A stretch of DNA of 64,000 nt from Terebella lapidaria (Eukaryota; Annelida; Polychaeta; Terebellida; Terebellidae). A program made the position numbers and the translations under genes. Positions 10,801 through 23,710 of this stretch are shown piece after piece; position 1 is the stretch's first letter, and each line of letters begins with the position of its first letter. The DNA lies in NCBI GenBank assembly GCA_949152475.1, contig OX424568.1, positions 26,759,667 to 26,823,666 of the forward strand, read 5' to 3'. Below the pieces are notes generated by a model. The model worked only from the letters and a program-made list of their open reading frames with translations. It was not told where the DNA came from and made no database searches.

Positions 10801-13800
10801 CAATGTCCAGCGAATAATTTGTATGTCCTTGATTTGTACACAAATTCGCAGCACCTGCAGGACTCGAGTCACGTTGTTCGATGCAAGTGTCTAGATGTGG
10901 TGGGCTGTCTGTCCACGCCGGACCGAGAAGTCCCCGGCCTGACTGACGCACTCAGAAAGTCACACACCATGCAGACAACCATAGGCAGATTCACCAGCGA
11001 TAACGACCCGCGTGTTCGCTCGAATGCCCTCAGGGTTCTTGTAAGTGAATACCGCATGTTTATCATGTACAGTAGAATATATATTGCCTGGTTGTGAATG
11101 TACTCTAAAGATCAAACTGATAAAACTTTTTAGATTGCTGGCCTGCATAGAAAAGAATGGAATATATATACTGTAGAGCTTCAAATTTTGGCGGACGATT
11201 TATTTGGCGGATTTGGCGGTAGGGGAAAAACAGCCAAATTAAATCATCTGCCATCTAGTGTAAAACATCGGAGACAGCTCACAGATCGAGTGGTTTTAAA
11301 AAACCGCCAAATTAAATCTCGGCCAAATAACGTGGGGCTCACAATCAACAAATTTAATAGCCGCCAAAATTAGTCTTTTTACAGTATATGTTCTATATTC
11401 CAGTGAAAAATACGAACATGAAAATCTTGTGACATCATGGAACACAGTCTGTGGTGAATTTTAGCAATACCGTCTCTACTGTCCATCACCGTCGCATTAT
11501 ATCAGCATATAATGCCCTTCCCTCCCACAGTTGCAGTGGCATGAGCGTGGTTTGATGATCGACAAGTCTGCGTACGGTCAGGCGTGTACCGCGCTTACAG
11601 ACGACTATGAGGGTGTGCGTGTGTGCGCCGTACAACTGATCTGGGTGCTTAGTCAACTCTACCCTGACAGGTGTGGTATACATGTAGTAGAGGTCAAAGT
11701 TGATATAACAGCCTCTAAACAAGACTCTCTGATAGTTGAAAGTGTTTGTTACTCGATTTCATTGTTGCAGACAAAGTGTACGATAAGAGAATACCGATAT
11801 ACATAATGAGTACTACCAGTAGATCTAGTCTTGGCCCAAGTACCATATCCAGTGCTTTCATTTATATTGAATGAACATTAAAAAAGTAGTATTAAGGTGC
11901 AACGTATGATACTTGGGCCAAAATCTTTGTTGCCATTAAACCTCTGTGTCGTTACTTTTCAAAATATGTCGCTACATTTCTGGAAATGTTAACATGATTA
12001 TTAACAGTAAAGTGTGGAGTTGTTTAGGAGAATTCTTCAATATTGCGCATCTTTCGAAGAAATTCTTGCGCACAGCCCCCATGTAAAAATTATCCCCTTT
12101 GTTTGCAGCCTAGTAAAAGTATCCGACATTAGCAGTGATGAAATACGGCTGACGGACGACGGATTTGCCAAGATTTGTAACATGGTCAACGACGTGTCGA
12201 TGTCTGTCAGATCTACAGCCGCCGGTCTGCTGGTCTGTGTTACACTCTTTAATCACATATATATCTAAGTGGTGAAGGCGTAGAATTCACAAACATTTGT
12301 GTTGTCGAGAATGTATAGAATTTGGGGGGGGGGGGGGGGGGGGGGTTTATGAGCATGAAATATATTGATATATGTTTCGATTTTTGTTGATTTTACACAG
12401 GGTTCCCTGCATAATGTCAGTCCACGATTTCTGGAGCAGACTTTGGACAAAAAGCTCATGTCTAATATGAGGGTATGTAAGTGAATAGTTCAAATATTCA
12501 AATAAACATTTTATCATGAGACAAATCAAGTCAATTTGGCATCAATTGGTTGTAGCGCAAGGAAAGTGCACACAAGCGACAGCGCGACCACTTTGAGAGC
12601 GGCGAGTGGTCGACTGGACAGAAGTGGGCCGACGATGCCCCTAAGGAGGACGTTGACCCAGACAGTGTCAGTGTCATGGCCAGCGGAGCCTGTGGGGCCT
12701 TTGTACATGGGCTGGAGGACGAATTTCTGGGTACAATGAAGTTCTTGTACATTTGCAGTACTACCATGTGGAAAACTAACTTCTGCAAAATATTTTGGAA
12801 AAAGTCGAGGACTAAAACTTAATGTAGTTCCAATATACTACATTAAATTAAAGTATACTAATGGCTTTTCCCTGCCTCATTCGGGCATCTGACCAGCAAA
12901 TCGATATTTCAGAGGTGCGGAATGCGGCTATTGACTCGATCTGTGAGCTGTCATCGCAGTCTCCGATGTTTTCCATCCTGTCGCAGGACTTCCTAGTTGA
13001 CATGCTGAACGACGAGATTGACTCGGTCCGTCTCAATGCCATTAACAGTCTCCGTAAGATGGGCAAACACATCATCCTGAGAGAAGACCAACTCGACAGC
13101 ATCCTTGGTGTGCTCAAGGTAACAAATTTTTGCAACTTTTTTCTCTCCGTACTTTCATACAATCACAAATTTCGTTCAGTTCGTCGCAGTATGTAAACTT
13201 TGTATGCTGAATGGAGAACCGTATTAGGTATTAAGCAGAACAAAATCAAATCACTTTCTTTAGTATACTCAATTTCTTCCCACGCTCCACCTCCGTCAAG
13301 GATTTCTCATACACAATCCGCGAAGCTTTGCGAGGGATGATCTCCAATGTTACCTTGGCGACTAAAGCTTGTATGAATACCTGCGTCCTTGCTCTACTTG
13401 ACAACCTGCGGAGATACGAAGCCGACCGGGAGTCCATATGGGGGTATGTAGGGTACATAAAAAAAATAAGGTTATGGTACATGTGTATACAGATTCAACT
13501 GTCTGTGGCATATTCATCATAGTAATTTGAGCCAATAAAAATAGGTCTTCATATTTGGGTCATCATGGGAAAAAAAAACCCTTCGATTTTCACTAGGTAG
13601 CTGTAATATTGTTCACAAACACAGTGATAAACAATAATGATAACAAATCCTAGTCTTATTCTGGCACTGAGCAAGTACACTGTCGAGTTTAACTACCAGT
13701 GTCGACAGCCAGAGTATACCAATACAAACTTCACTTCTAGCTGCATGCGACACCTCGGCTTGAACCACTCGTTCCTCGTCATGGCGATGGCCCCGGACCT

Positions 13801-16748
13801 GATGAGTTGTCACCCGTACTTCGAGTCAATTGAGCCAGAGGTTGAAGACCCAGCGTGTATCCTAACTCATAGTGATACATGTGCGACAAGTCTGGCTGGA
13901 AATTGTCGATTTTAGTAAATATACAAGTTTACATTGAGTAAAATATCCGGAGCATTATAATATTAGGTGTTTCCGTGATTGGCATATTATACCATATTGC
14001 ACCAAATGAAATGTAAGCCCAGGCTTATGGTTATTAAAAGCTATCAAAGCAGATGTACCTATCTTATGCACACCTGCCCTGTCTGTCCATGCAATGACCT
14101 TGACCTTGTCCACTAGATGTCAGTATCTTGATGCTGGTGTTTAACGCCACCAAGAATTGTCCGACGATGGCGGCCCTGTTCCCGGAACACGCAGCTCGTC
14201 ACTACCGATATCTCAATGATACGCTGCCCAGCATGGTGCCTAAACTACAGGTGAGGGCTGCGTTTACTTTTATACGTCTAGCCTGCTGATACACTGCCCA
14301 GCATAACTTTAGTATGTGTAGCCTTTTGATTCGAGAAAATGTTTTCCAGTAGATTAGACTAAACCTTTACGCAATTACACCATAGTTAGTACATAAACCC
14401 AAATCAAACCAAATTTACATGTAGTAGAAGACATACAATGCCAATGTTTTAGAAATCATTCTTTTGAGGAAGATTATGAGTCATTGATGAACCATTGATG
14501 AACAAATTTTGTCAATGTTGTTACATTGATGTTACTTGGAACCTCGCCCTGATTCCTTGACAGTTTGCCACTGACAGCTCATCATCTACATCAGTCAAAC
14601 CCAGTCTATCCAGTGGGCGAGACGCACAGACTTTCCTGTCAGAAACCCTCAAAAGACTCGAATGTTTGGACTCAATGACTACAGAATCAGCACTACAGCT
14701 TCTAAACATTTCGATCAGGTATATACCCATTATGAAAGAATTTCGTTGATACCTTGTACATTGTATTGTAAGTCAGATTTTAACATTTGATTTTGCTATG
14801 GGTAATTGAAAGGAATAGTGGAGCAGACAACTCTGATGTTTAAGTGAACTAAACCTAGACCTTTATCGTGTTTTCTCAGGGATTTACACTGCGTCCCAGA
14901 GCAAGATCCACAGCTAGCCGCCACAGCCAAGTGCCATGAACACTACATGACCTGCCAGAAAATTGTTCTCGCCGTATGTTCCCTGCATATAATAAAGCAC
15001 CATTGATGTTTGCAATCTCACATACTTAAATCCCCTCTGAATATATAAATAAATGTCTACAATATTTTTATTCTTCGGCAGCTCATTTCACACTATAGCA
15101 AAGGTGGTTCCATGCTCGTACGAGGCACTGAAGATTCTGTCACCTCCACGAACATAAAACAGGTCAGGTCTAAACCACTGACCAGTGTGAAAATCATATA
15201 TAAGATGGTGCCAGTTCTGGGGCATCTATAGACTCAAAACTTAAAGCAGCCATTGAATTTAATGTTACCATAACCTGAACTTTTCTTAGATCTACCGCCT
15301 GTCGGACGAAATGGAGCACAGTTTTCTTGGACTGGGGACAGCCGGGCGACTACAGGTTCGACAGCTACGACTGCGAGCGCACACCTTACAACTACTGCTG
15401 CAGCTACAGAGCGGGGGCACCAAGGGAGCTTGCGTGGACTTCCTACAGATACTCAACACACTACAGAGGTACAGAGGAAGTGCAAATTCTGTTCAATACA
15501 TGTATATCACCATTCATATTACCAACTGTGGCATGATTTTATGTTCGTCGTATTCTTTGCCTTTTGATGCTACGTATTTCTTATCTTCTCTCATTGGTGT
15601 TGTTAAGTGATGTGTTTGTAATGAGTATCAACTGGATTTTGTCAGTAGAACTTCAGAATCAAGGCCAGCAGTATCTAGCTTGGTACAAGATACCTTGACT
15701 GGAATTCTCTGAAAGCGAACCATTTCTTGAGTAGGTCTATCTGTAACAACTACTGATTTTATAACCCCCCCCCCCCCACAAACAGACACCTAAAGAAGGA
15801 TGGTATACCTCCCGATGACTTTTCTGCATCGCTTCTCTCCGAGATGTCTCGCCTGGAATCATGTGAATTGCCGACGTTTCTCCCCATTTTGGAAGCATCC
15901 CTCTCCCACCACAAGCCGAGCGTGCTCTCCCTGTCTGGCTCAGTACAGCACGCCCACGGCACGATCCTACAGCCCACTGGGACGTCCGACATGGCCCTAC
16001 AGTTTATTGCTGGTCTCACAATGGGGATTGACGTTGTTGCCAACATGGAGAATGTGGAATGTGTCCAGGACGTCTGCATTCGGGTACGTTTGGTTCAGTG
16101 ACAAATTTTCTTGTCAAAATACTGCCGGTGGTTTCATGCATTTCTTTCTAACATTCTTATTTACGTAGATACTTAAGCCAGTTTTGGTGGACTTTTGTCT
16201 TGTATAAAGAACGTTAAGAAGCCACAACTACACGAATCACCACAGTCGTTTGCAATAAGTTGTACCAGTATTTATTTATATCCCAAGAAGTCATTTTATG
16301 TTCACTTTTGTTCCGATAAAAGGTGAGCTACCCTGATCAGAAGTGTCAATATACGACGCCCAAACCTGTCGACATCCAACAGCTCGGCCCGCTCAAACAC
16401 AAACTGTCATCTAGTGTGCTCATCTCCCACTCAAAGTGGTCAGGTAAAGAGATTGATATTGGCTGTTCATGATTAACCTGACTAATTCAAACTCGAATCG
16501 CCGCAATGTTTGCCTTTGATGTAAAAATGTTATAAAAATAAGACCGAATGTAAGATATGATTTTAGAATTTGTGCTTCCAGATTCTTCTCCGATTGAGAT
16601 CTGCCTCGTTCTTCGCTACAAAGTTGGTCACATGATACGAACATCAACTGATTCGGCATCCACATCCTCGTCCAATAAAACCTACAACTACATTGAACTA
16701 TCCGATTCGGTTAAAATTCTTGTGCAGCCCATTGGTGAAAAACGATGA
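7840..16748 (+). CDS. INTS4: Integrator complex subunit 4
   Basis: INTS4 is the HEAT-repeat scaffold that, with INTS9 and INTS11, forms the Integrator RNA cleavage module in the nucleus. I traced 19 coding exons, all phase-consistent: 7840-7893, 10054-10366, 10560-10666, 10852-11040, 11531-11670, 12109-12232, 12401-12472, 12556-12730, 12913-13118, 13301-13443, 13741-13856, 14117-14250, 14564-14718, 14880-14973, 15082-15162, 15290-15468, 15786-16083, 16323-16443, 16582-16748. Total 2868 nt, 955 aa, against about 963 in human. Recognised segments include MAALLKKRALAEFTQVIQ at the start, a KSHKLISQMLSALLEIG block, QLIWVLSQLYP, LEQTLDKKLMSNMR, CGAFVHGLEDEF and RLNAINSLRKMG, followed by a beta-rich C-terminal part. 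Start chosen from family similarity and a good context (ACAATGG). No sign of damage. Confidence 0.97.
8877..9189. mobile_element. Palindromic MITE in INTS4 intron 1
   Basis: Ends are inverted repeats: CCATAGACATAGAAGAGATG at the left and the reverse complement CTCTTCTATGTCTATGG at the right, extending about 40 bp inward (GGACTGCCAACT shared). About 313 bp, no coding capacity. The target duplication is unclear (GCATT-like bases on both sides, offset by one). Confidence 0.75.
11168..11387. mobile_element. Short inverted-repeat element in INTS4 intron 4
   Basis: Starts ATACTGTAGAGCTTCAAATT then TTGGCGG and ends with CCGCCAAAATTAGTCTTTTT then ACAGTAT; these are imperfect inverted repeats. Internal sequence is rich in TTTGGCGG words in both directions. 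About 220 bp and non-coding. Confidence 0.7.
12326..12346. repeat. Poly-G run in INTS4 intron 6
   Basis: About 20 uninterrupted G. Comparable poly-C or poly-G runs occur near 1298, 7474, 15767, 21563, 22931, 30050, 30108, 52266 and 62081. They are prone to sequencing error. Confidence 0.9.
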
Positions 16749-16831
16749 TTGTATATATATGTATACAGTGTGGCGAATGGATGTTTATTTGTGTGCATGG
16801 TGTATGATTTGTTGGTATTTGTGGATGTGAA

Positions 16832-16837
16832 AATAAA
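16832..16837 (+). terminator. INTS4 polyadenylation signal
   Basis: AATAAA 84 bp after the INTS4 stop codon, the only canonical signal close to it. Cleavage would be expected near 16850-16865, which overlaps the signal of the convergent gene. Confidence 0.8.
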
Positions 16838-16859
16838 ACACATTTTTACATGATCGTAA

Positions 16860-16865
16860 TTTATT
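16860..16865 (-). terminator. FERRY3 polyadenylation signal (candidate)
   Basis: TTTATT on the plus strand reads AATAAA on the minus strand, about 290 bp beyond the FERRY3 stop. It sits 28 bp from the opposing INTS4 signal, so the two mature 3' ends probably overlap. Confidence 0.6.
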
Positions 16866-17156
16866 TCACATCCATAAACATATTACTCTGCATTTCTCAC
16901 TCGTAAGAAATGTTGTAAAGACCTATCAAATTATTCCCAAAGGTACTTTAGATCCAGAAAATGCTATTAAATGCAATTGTGACAAGTACATCTTTCAAAT
17001 GAGTGCTACAACATTGTGCATGGAACAGTTTCTGAACAGCATGATTTATACATACAAATGATACAGTGGAATATACTCACTAAATATTACAGATTGAACC
17101 ATCGACACCATGTTGAGAATTGACTACATACATACACTTAAATATATGGTGGCATG

Positions 17157-20100
17157 TCAGGACTTGGCAACCACTGGGTTGGACATTCGGAATATAGAGG
17201 GCAGCATCGCACTGATCGCAGAGAATGTTTCGTCTGAAAGACCCTGTTAAAACAACAAAAATATCCCCTATATTGCTTAAATCAAGATTATTAGAACATG
17301 ATAGAGTGAATGACCACATAACACTATAGGATTGATGGGCAAATATCAAAGAGGTTTTAAGATTTTCGAAATGCAAAAATTCAGGAAAAATTCACCTGTG
17401 GGACAACAAACTGGATTGTCATCGATTCTTGGCTACTCCAAGTCGCGAACTCCATTACAAATCCCTTGACACACTTGAAAATTAACTCCGCACGCTTCAT
17501 GCACCAGCTAATTGTCATTTCCTGCGACAGAAAACAAAGACATGAAGACCTGCAACACTATTTTCAGAAGATTTTGTGTGTAAAGAAATGATGAGACAAT
17601 AATACTTGATAATTTTGAACCAACAGAAATACATGAAATTTACTGCAAAAATCAGTGTCAGGTAGACTTTTACCCCATCCTGCACCCCCACAGTCAACTG
17701 TTACCATGACAACCTACCTCAGACATGTCGTGCACCAGCAGTAGCGGGAGTATGACGGAGCGGATGTCGTACCGGTAACAGGCACGGAGGACGTTTCGAT
17801 AGCCGAGGATGACCGGGTGTCTGGATGAGATGTCGGCCTGCGGCGTGCGCACGCTGCCATCGCTAACCAGGTGGAACACGTTGTGAACTTCAGCGAGATT
17901 CGAGTGGCGCGTAATGTAAAAGTCTCCAGGCTGCATCTTTATGCTGCGCTCCTCCCGCTAGAGCAACGTCAAGGTCGTTAAGTGAGACGCCAATAATGAA
18001 TGCAGAGGCAGAGTTTCATCTGTGCTGTATTGGTCTATTTTATCAGCTGTGATTTATCAAACATTCAAAATTAATTTGAAATTGAAATTATAAGGTCAGC
18101 AAAGAGAATCTTGCCCACACTCACATCACTAGACCCGCTGGCATTACTACGGAGACTGACGCGGTCGCTGCCGAGACTTTTAACGCTGCCACGATCTCCT
18201 TCGTCAGCAGCCTTGCGCTGGGCACGCCACTCGTTAGCCCTGAGAACCGCCTCCTCCACCACCTCGAGCTGGTCCGCCAGACACCGGAAGTGGAACTCGG
18301 TAGCCCTCTCGCATGTCCGCGCAAACTCTGAAAACATTGGGGTGAGAGATGGTGCCCCTATTAGTCATGTCCTACTTCTCTCACCTTATGCCCTAACTTG
18401 CCTCGCTCTATGCCCTAACTGGCCTCACTCTATGCCCTGACTTGTCTCGCTCTATGCCCTGACTTGCCTCGCTCTATACCCTGACTTGCCTCACTCTATG
18501 CCCTGACTTGCCTCACTCCATGCCCTGACTTGCCTCGCTCTACGCCCTGACTTGCCTCACTCTATGCCCTGACTTGCCTCACTCTATACCCTGACTTGAC
18601 TCACTCTATGCCCTAACTGGCCTCACTCTATGCCCTGACTTGCCTCGCTCTATGCCTGACTTGTCTCGCTCTATGCCCTGACTTGCCTCGCTCTATGCCC
18701 TGACTTGTCTCGCTCTATGCCCTGACTTGCCTCACTCTATGCCCTGACTTGCCTTGCTCTATGCCCTGACTTGCCCCCACTCTATGCCATGACTTGCCTC
18801 GTTTTATGCCGCTGTAGGAGTTGAGTCTGTCGTCTACGATGAGCACAAGTCCGCAGAGTTTTGTGGAGTAGAGGGCGAGCGCGGTCTGTAGACGCTGGGG
18901 CTGCGGCAGCAACATGCCCCTGTCAAATCAACAACAAATAAACTATTTATAACTATTAATACAGTTTGAGTACAACAATGACCAAGTGCCTGTTGACATA
19001 CCCCTCATTCACAGCTGGTTTGTGGCGACACAGCTGCAGGATATCTGCACTGACAAGACGCAGGTTGTGCATCGTCTTCATCTGTGCACCTGAGGGTTCA
19101 TCAGAATATTTGTGGTATGCAGTAATGTGTTTGCAGTGCTATATAATATGATACGATTACAGAGGGTAACCTCCTAGAAAAAGTACAAGTCGTGGTTATG
19201 CTTAAATGTTCAGTTTCTTTGTTGGGTGGGGTCCTGGTTGCCTGTCTTTTTTGCTGTTCCAAACAGTCGCAGTTATTGTGAATATCCTGTAAATCATGAT
19301 TTGAACCCAAACATTGTTCAAAACTTTGATGTTGGCTTTTTTCAAACTATTTCGAAGACCACATGGCTGCCTCACCGAGGTGAACTGTGAAGCTTTCCTC
19401 CTTTCTAACGGCTGGGACAGTGTCGTCTTTCCAGGGTTTTTCCTTCGTGCTTTTGTTGGACAGCGAGTTCACATGATGTCTGTAACCATGGTAATATGTG
19501 TCAAGTATTTTCGTAAATTTCTACAGCGCGCATTTTCAGCATGCTTCAGTACATCTTTCAAATTCTGACCGAGCTCTAAAACTTCTTTTGTATAAACAAA
19601 TGTTAGCACATGAGTTCATACACAAGTTTCCAATAACAATTATTTTAGTGTCCATTTTGACTGACACATAGGCAGGGGTGGTGTTGGTCAGTTGCGTATC
19701 TTGATGTAGGTTCATCACCCAGTGTTGGAACTCTCTCTTCTGTGTCTGCTGGAGGTTGGAAAGTTCACTCGCCCACTTGCTCTCGATCATCTGGGGGAAA
19801 ACAAATTATTGGCAAAAATATATGCGAATAAATCATTCTATTAATTTAATAGCAAAACAAAAAATTAATTGTTTTTCTGTAATATCAGAGTTAACGAGAT
19901 AACTATTACTACCAGTACTGTCAGTACAATTTCATTTCATAAATGTGACTCTATTTAGTTTGCAACTTTGCGCTTTTGTTTTCATTACATGTAAATGACT
20001 TACAAAGTTTTCTTTAAATACTCTGTAAAACCATTTTTTATTCTCCATTTTCTTTTTTCTTACCTGTATATTTTCGAAGTGCCTCTGGGCCATCTGGTTG

Positions 20101-21389
20101 ATTTGTTCGTCGGTGTAGAATGTCCCTAGTTTGGTGATAGCGTCTTCCATCTCATCCTGTTGTCTGCAAATTATCATTTATGCGAATGTATGCAAGTAAA
20201 CTGTACATTTCTGACAGCTACGGCTGATATCAGGCCTGAAATAATCGTCAAACTTCTTTATTTACACCTATCAAAGTTGTGATCAGAAATCTCAGCTATA
20301 TTGGAAGAATTATCATTACTGTATCTATCATCATAGTATGTATCTTGGCTTGGCTGTCATAGGTCAACACTAAGGCATTGGTTGCAGAATGGTGAATATT
20401 CACATATAACGCAAGGACTTGAAACAAAACCTCTTGCTCCCAACCGCCATATGTATTCAGCGAACATAAAGAACACACAACTACTTGAGCACGATAAATA
20501 TACCGGTAGTGTGTACTATTTATTCATAGCATTATTTTACCTTTTCTCCAGATGTTGCATGTCCCTGTCGCGCTTTTCAATCTTCTTGACGACAGTGACA
20601 CCATATGTTTGTTCCAGATTGAGCAGCGTCTCCAAAGACGGGGAGTGAATCAACGTGTGGTACACCTCTCCGAACACTTTCTCATTCGTCACTGGCTCGG
20701 GTTCCGCGTACTGTGCAACTTCCTGAAATCGAAGTTCACAGTTATTACGTAAATCAAATAGTGAAACTGGAATATATACACGTTTGCCATACGATAACAA
20801 TACCTGTACCAAAAAGGTAAATATAAATAAACATAGATGATGTACACATGTGACAAACCCAAACACATAAATGAAGGTGGCAATGCCTCAAATTCAATTC
20901 GCACTGTGATCACGTCAAATATATTACCTGTGAGAACGCCTTCTCCCATTGGCTGGCAAGTGTATCGATACCCACTTCCCCACTCCTGACCTTCTGAATG
21001 GCTTCCTCGGCATTTTGATTCTCAATGTTTCTTTTCTCCACGGATATGAACTTCTTCAGTTCATCCGTCAGTGCTTATAATTAAAGAAGAAGAATCAGAG
21101 AGAGTAAAGGGTATTGGTCCACAATTAATAGGATCTTTGGCCCCATTTATATATAAACACAATGTACCATACTAGATTTACTAGAACAAAAGATCTTTTA
21201 ACAAAAAGATTCCATGTCATTATTACCTGAGTGTACGGAGTCCACAGGTAGGTTGTGTGAATTGGCGAGTCGTATTGCAAATTCTTCAACATTTTGCATG
21301 AAAGGGAATTGTATTGCAGTTTGGAAAGCTATTTTTTCTCCGTTCAATTCCGTGGTGAAAGAAAACACTTTGTGTGACAACTGAGCCAT
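17157..21389 (-). CDS. FERRY3: FERRY complex subunit 3 (C12orf4 orthologue)
   Basis: FERRY3 belongs to the five-subunit Rab5 effector complex (with TBCK, PPP1R21, CRYZL1 and GATD1) that links early endosomes to mRNAs. Exons in transcript order: 21389-21227, 21073-20928, 20722-20541, 20163-20064, 19790-19668, a linker exon ending at 19376, 19089-19002, 18919-18798, 18327-18125, 17957-17718, 17521-17396, 17243-17157. Landmarks: [126 protein letters not shown]. The linker exon start is uncertain: the phase-0 acceptor at 19521 fits but is weak. The exon 8 donor is GC (GAG|GCAAGT), not GT, and is the only phase-consistent site. An acceptor at 21394-21395 just before the ATG implies an unseen 5' UTR exon. 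Confidence 0.93.
18387..18801. repeat. 22-bp minisatellite in FERRY3 intron 8
   Basis: Nineteen units of TATGCCCTGACTTGCCTCGC TC (22 bp; one unit 21, one 23). Read on the gene strand the unit is GAGCGAGGCAAGTCAGGGCA TA. The last unit spans the exon 8/intron boundary itself: its coding part gives Gly-Ile-Lys-Arg and its GAG|GCAAGT is the splice donor. Eleven units including that one keep the exact GAGGCAAGT donor motif. Confidence 0.95.
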
Positions 21390-21649
21390 CACCCTGGGGA
21401 AAGAATTAACACAAATTCACATCAGCACTGTTCCTATCTGTTGCGACTGCGGAAGTAGGCGGAACAAAAACTGATTTGTGGCTTCGAATATATAATCTCC
21501 CCTTGAGACTAGAGTATCGTATTGGTCCTAATAGAAGCATGTGCCCTAAAAGACGAGCCCCCCCACCCCCCCCCCCCCCCCCAGCCCTCTTTTGCAGGAA
21601 AAATTTGTCATGTTCATACTGTTTTGCACTTTTATAGGTTATTCCATCA

Positions 21650-21950
21650 TGGTAACAGTTCTAACCGGCACTATTGGCAAACGACAGTAAGAAGTTAGAT
21701 TGACGCGCGCTATTGGCAGCATCGTCAAGCGACGTAAGAACAACACCTCTGACCAGCGGTATTGACGGCATGGTCAAGCGACGGTAAGATGGACAGTTCT
21801 AACCGGCGCTACTGGGGGTATCGACGAACGACAGTAAGAATGCACCTCTAACCGGCGGTGTTGGTGGCATCGTCGAGCGACAGTAAGATAGATACTGGAC
21901 TGTGGACACTTCTAGCCGGCACTATTGGCGGCAGAGGAGAGGGAAAAAAA
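21650..21950. repeat. Degenerate about 55-bp tandem repeat
   Basis: Five or so units built on CTAACCGGCGCTATTGGCGG followed by CATCGTCAAGCGACAGTAAG, with many substitutions. Lies 260 bp upstream of the FERRY3 start codon, so inside its promoter or 5' UTR intron. Preceded by a C-rich run at 21551-21581. Confidence 0.8.
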
Positions 21951-22852
21951 TTGGGAATACTGAAAAAAACATGGGGAGGTTACCATGAAGGGGTAACCCT
22001 TTTATTACTGTCCCTATATTTTGTTATATAGTATAAGGTATTATATCTATTGTTTCAAACATCTTATCAAGCCTATTTCAATAAAAATTAACACACAAAA
22101 TATACTGTATACATGCGGGATTTACCAACAATGTCTCTTAAAGTCATAGTAGCAAGGTACCATTATATGGTTTTATTCCTGTTCAGATAAAGGCATTGTG
22201 GACATTTGGTGATAAAAAAAGATGTTCGCGTTAATTGGTAATTAATAACATCGACATATAATCGAGTATATTGAGCCAGTATTGCAATCGCCTTCTCATG
22301 CCGATGACAAAAATAGCTTCGGCAGTTTCCGTAATCGTGACGTCAGTTGAGGCAAAATGTGCTTTGATGGCTGGCCAAAAACGTAAAACACGTAATTTGG
22401 GCGGTGAGCTCAAAGATAGAAAATCCGTCCAAAATGCATGAGATTCAAAAGAAAACACATGAAAACCAACAAATACTGGACATCTTGCAGTTCAACAAAC
22501 CTCCCTTCTGGGAGAATGAATAGTGCTGATTCTAAATTTCAAGACAAGAAATGCCGTATTCCAACCATCTCACCCGTTCCTTTGAATTGTCAAACATACA
22601 CAACGAGAATGAATATGCGACATACAGTTTACCTTGCTGGTTACATGTACTTTCAGTACTGCCTCAAATGACGTCACAAACCACGTGACCCATACTAAAA
22701 TCGTGATCAAAATCTTCGGCAATTTACGGAAGGAGTGCCTATTTGATTCAATATCTCGAAACCCATTGATTGTATTTGTAAAATTCGTTCGAATTTACAG
22801 ATAACTATTCATAATGGACTAAATGAAAAGCACTTTCATTGGCATGCTACTA
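21951..22852. other. No gene seen
   Basis: Sequence upstream of FERRY3. Probably contains its promoter and a non-coding first exon, but I could not identify either. No repeat ends recognised. Confidence 0.4.
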
Positions 22853-23373
22853 CAGTGGCGCCCACAGGGGTACGCAGTATACGCACGTGCGTATACAAAA
22901 ATTTCAGACGACCCACCTTTCCCGCCCCTACCCCCCCCCCCCACCCCCACCCCCACCCGCTCCAAATCCATCGTGTTCGTATTGATTGTCTTTTCGGACG
23001 TTAGGCCCCTATAATTCCAATGGTCTTCTCCTAATCCTCAAATTTCAGGCTCGATAGAAACTTTGATGCACAACCACAATGACGCTATTAAATACTAGAT
23101 AGGCCTACCGGGTAGTATTAGGTCCTACTCCACATGTATTACCTTGAATAGGCTGACGTTAAATCTTTTGTTCATTGAAAATTTAATTTTGATCACACTG
23201 GATCTAAGACTGTGTTACATGTAGGTACCCGCAAAACGCCTAGATTCGACCAGAGAGCATCTAGACCCCTTGAGCTTTTGGGGCCCTAGGCGGGCCCCAC
23301 ACCCCACGCCTACTGGCTAGGACTCCCTCCTGCATGTGTGCGTCCTCTTTTTCAAAGCCTGTGGGCGCCTTTG
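22853..23373. mobile_element. hAT-type non-autonomous DNA transposon
   Basis: Terminal inverted repeats CAGTGGCGCCCACAGG (left) and, read inward from the right, CAAAGGCGCCCACAGG. The element is flanked by a perfect 8-bp duplication TGCTACTA at 22845-22852 and 23374-23381, which is the hAT hallmark, as is the CA-G-GGCG start. It is 521 bp, has a poly-C tract near 22930 and encodes no transposase. The perfect target duplication suggests fairly recent insertion. Confidence 0.92.
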
Positions 23374-23465
23374 TGCTACTAGGTCTTTAAGGAGTTTTAT
23401 GGCCGACTGCGAGTCGTCGCAAAGCTCGAGGACCACCCCCTAGAAGCTAAATCTACCAATACGTG

Positions 23466-23710
23466 AGTTCGGAAATGTTTTCAGGTCAGGTCAGTGGAAT
23501 TGGGTCGGGGTCAAGCGGTATAAACATAGCCGAACCATGCTGTCACGCTACCATTGTCGAGTCACTGTCACCAACACATTACTCGATTTCGCCTGTACAA
23601 TACTATATACTTTGTTTACTTCGAGTTCACCGCGTCACTCGCGTTTGAGCATGGTGTGTACGAATGTTTTGTTTATACCACTTGACCTGACCTAGAAACA
23701 TTTCCGAACT
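23466..23710. mobile_element. Palindromic MITE
   Basis: Left end AGTTCGGAAATGTTTTCAGG then TCAGGTCA; the right end read inward is AGTTCGGAAATGTTTCTAGG then TCAGGTCA. The arms continue through GTGG-ATA/TATAC words to about 65 bp. 245 bp, non-coding; no clear target duplication. Confidence 0.8.
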
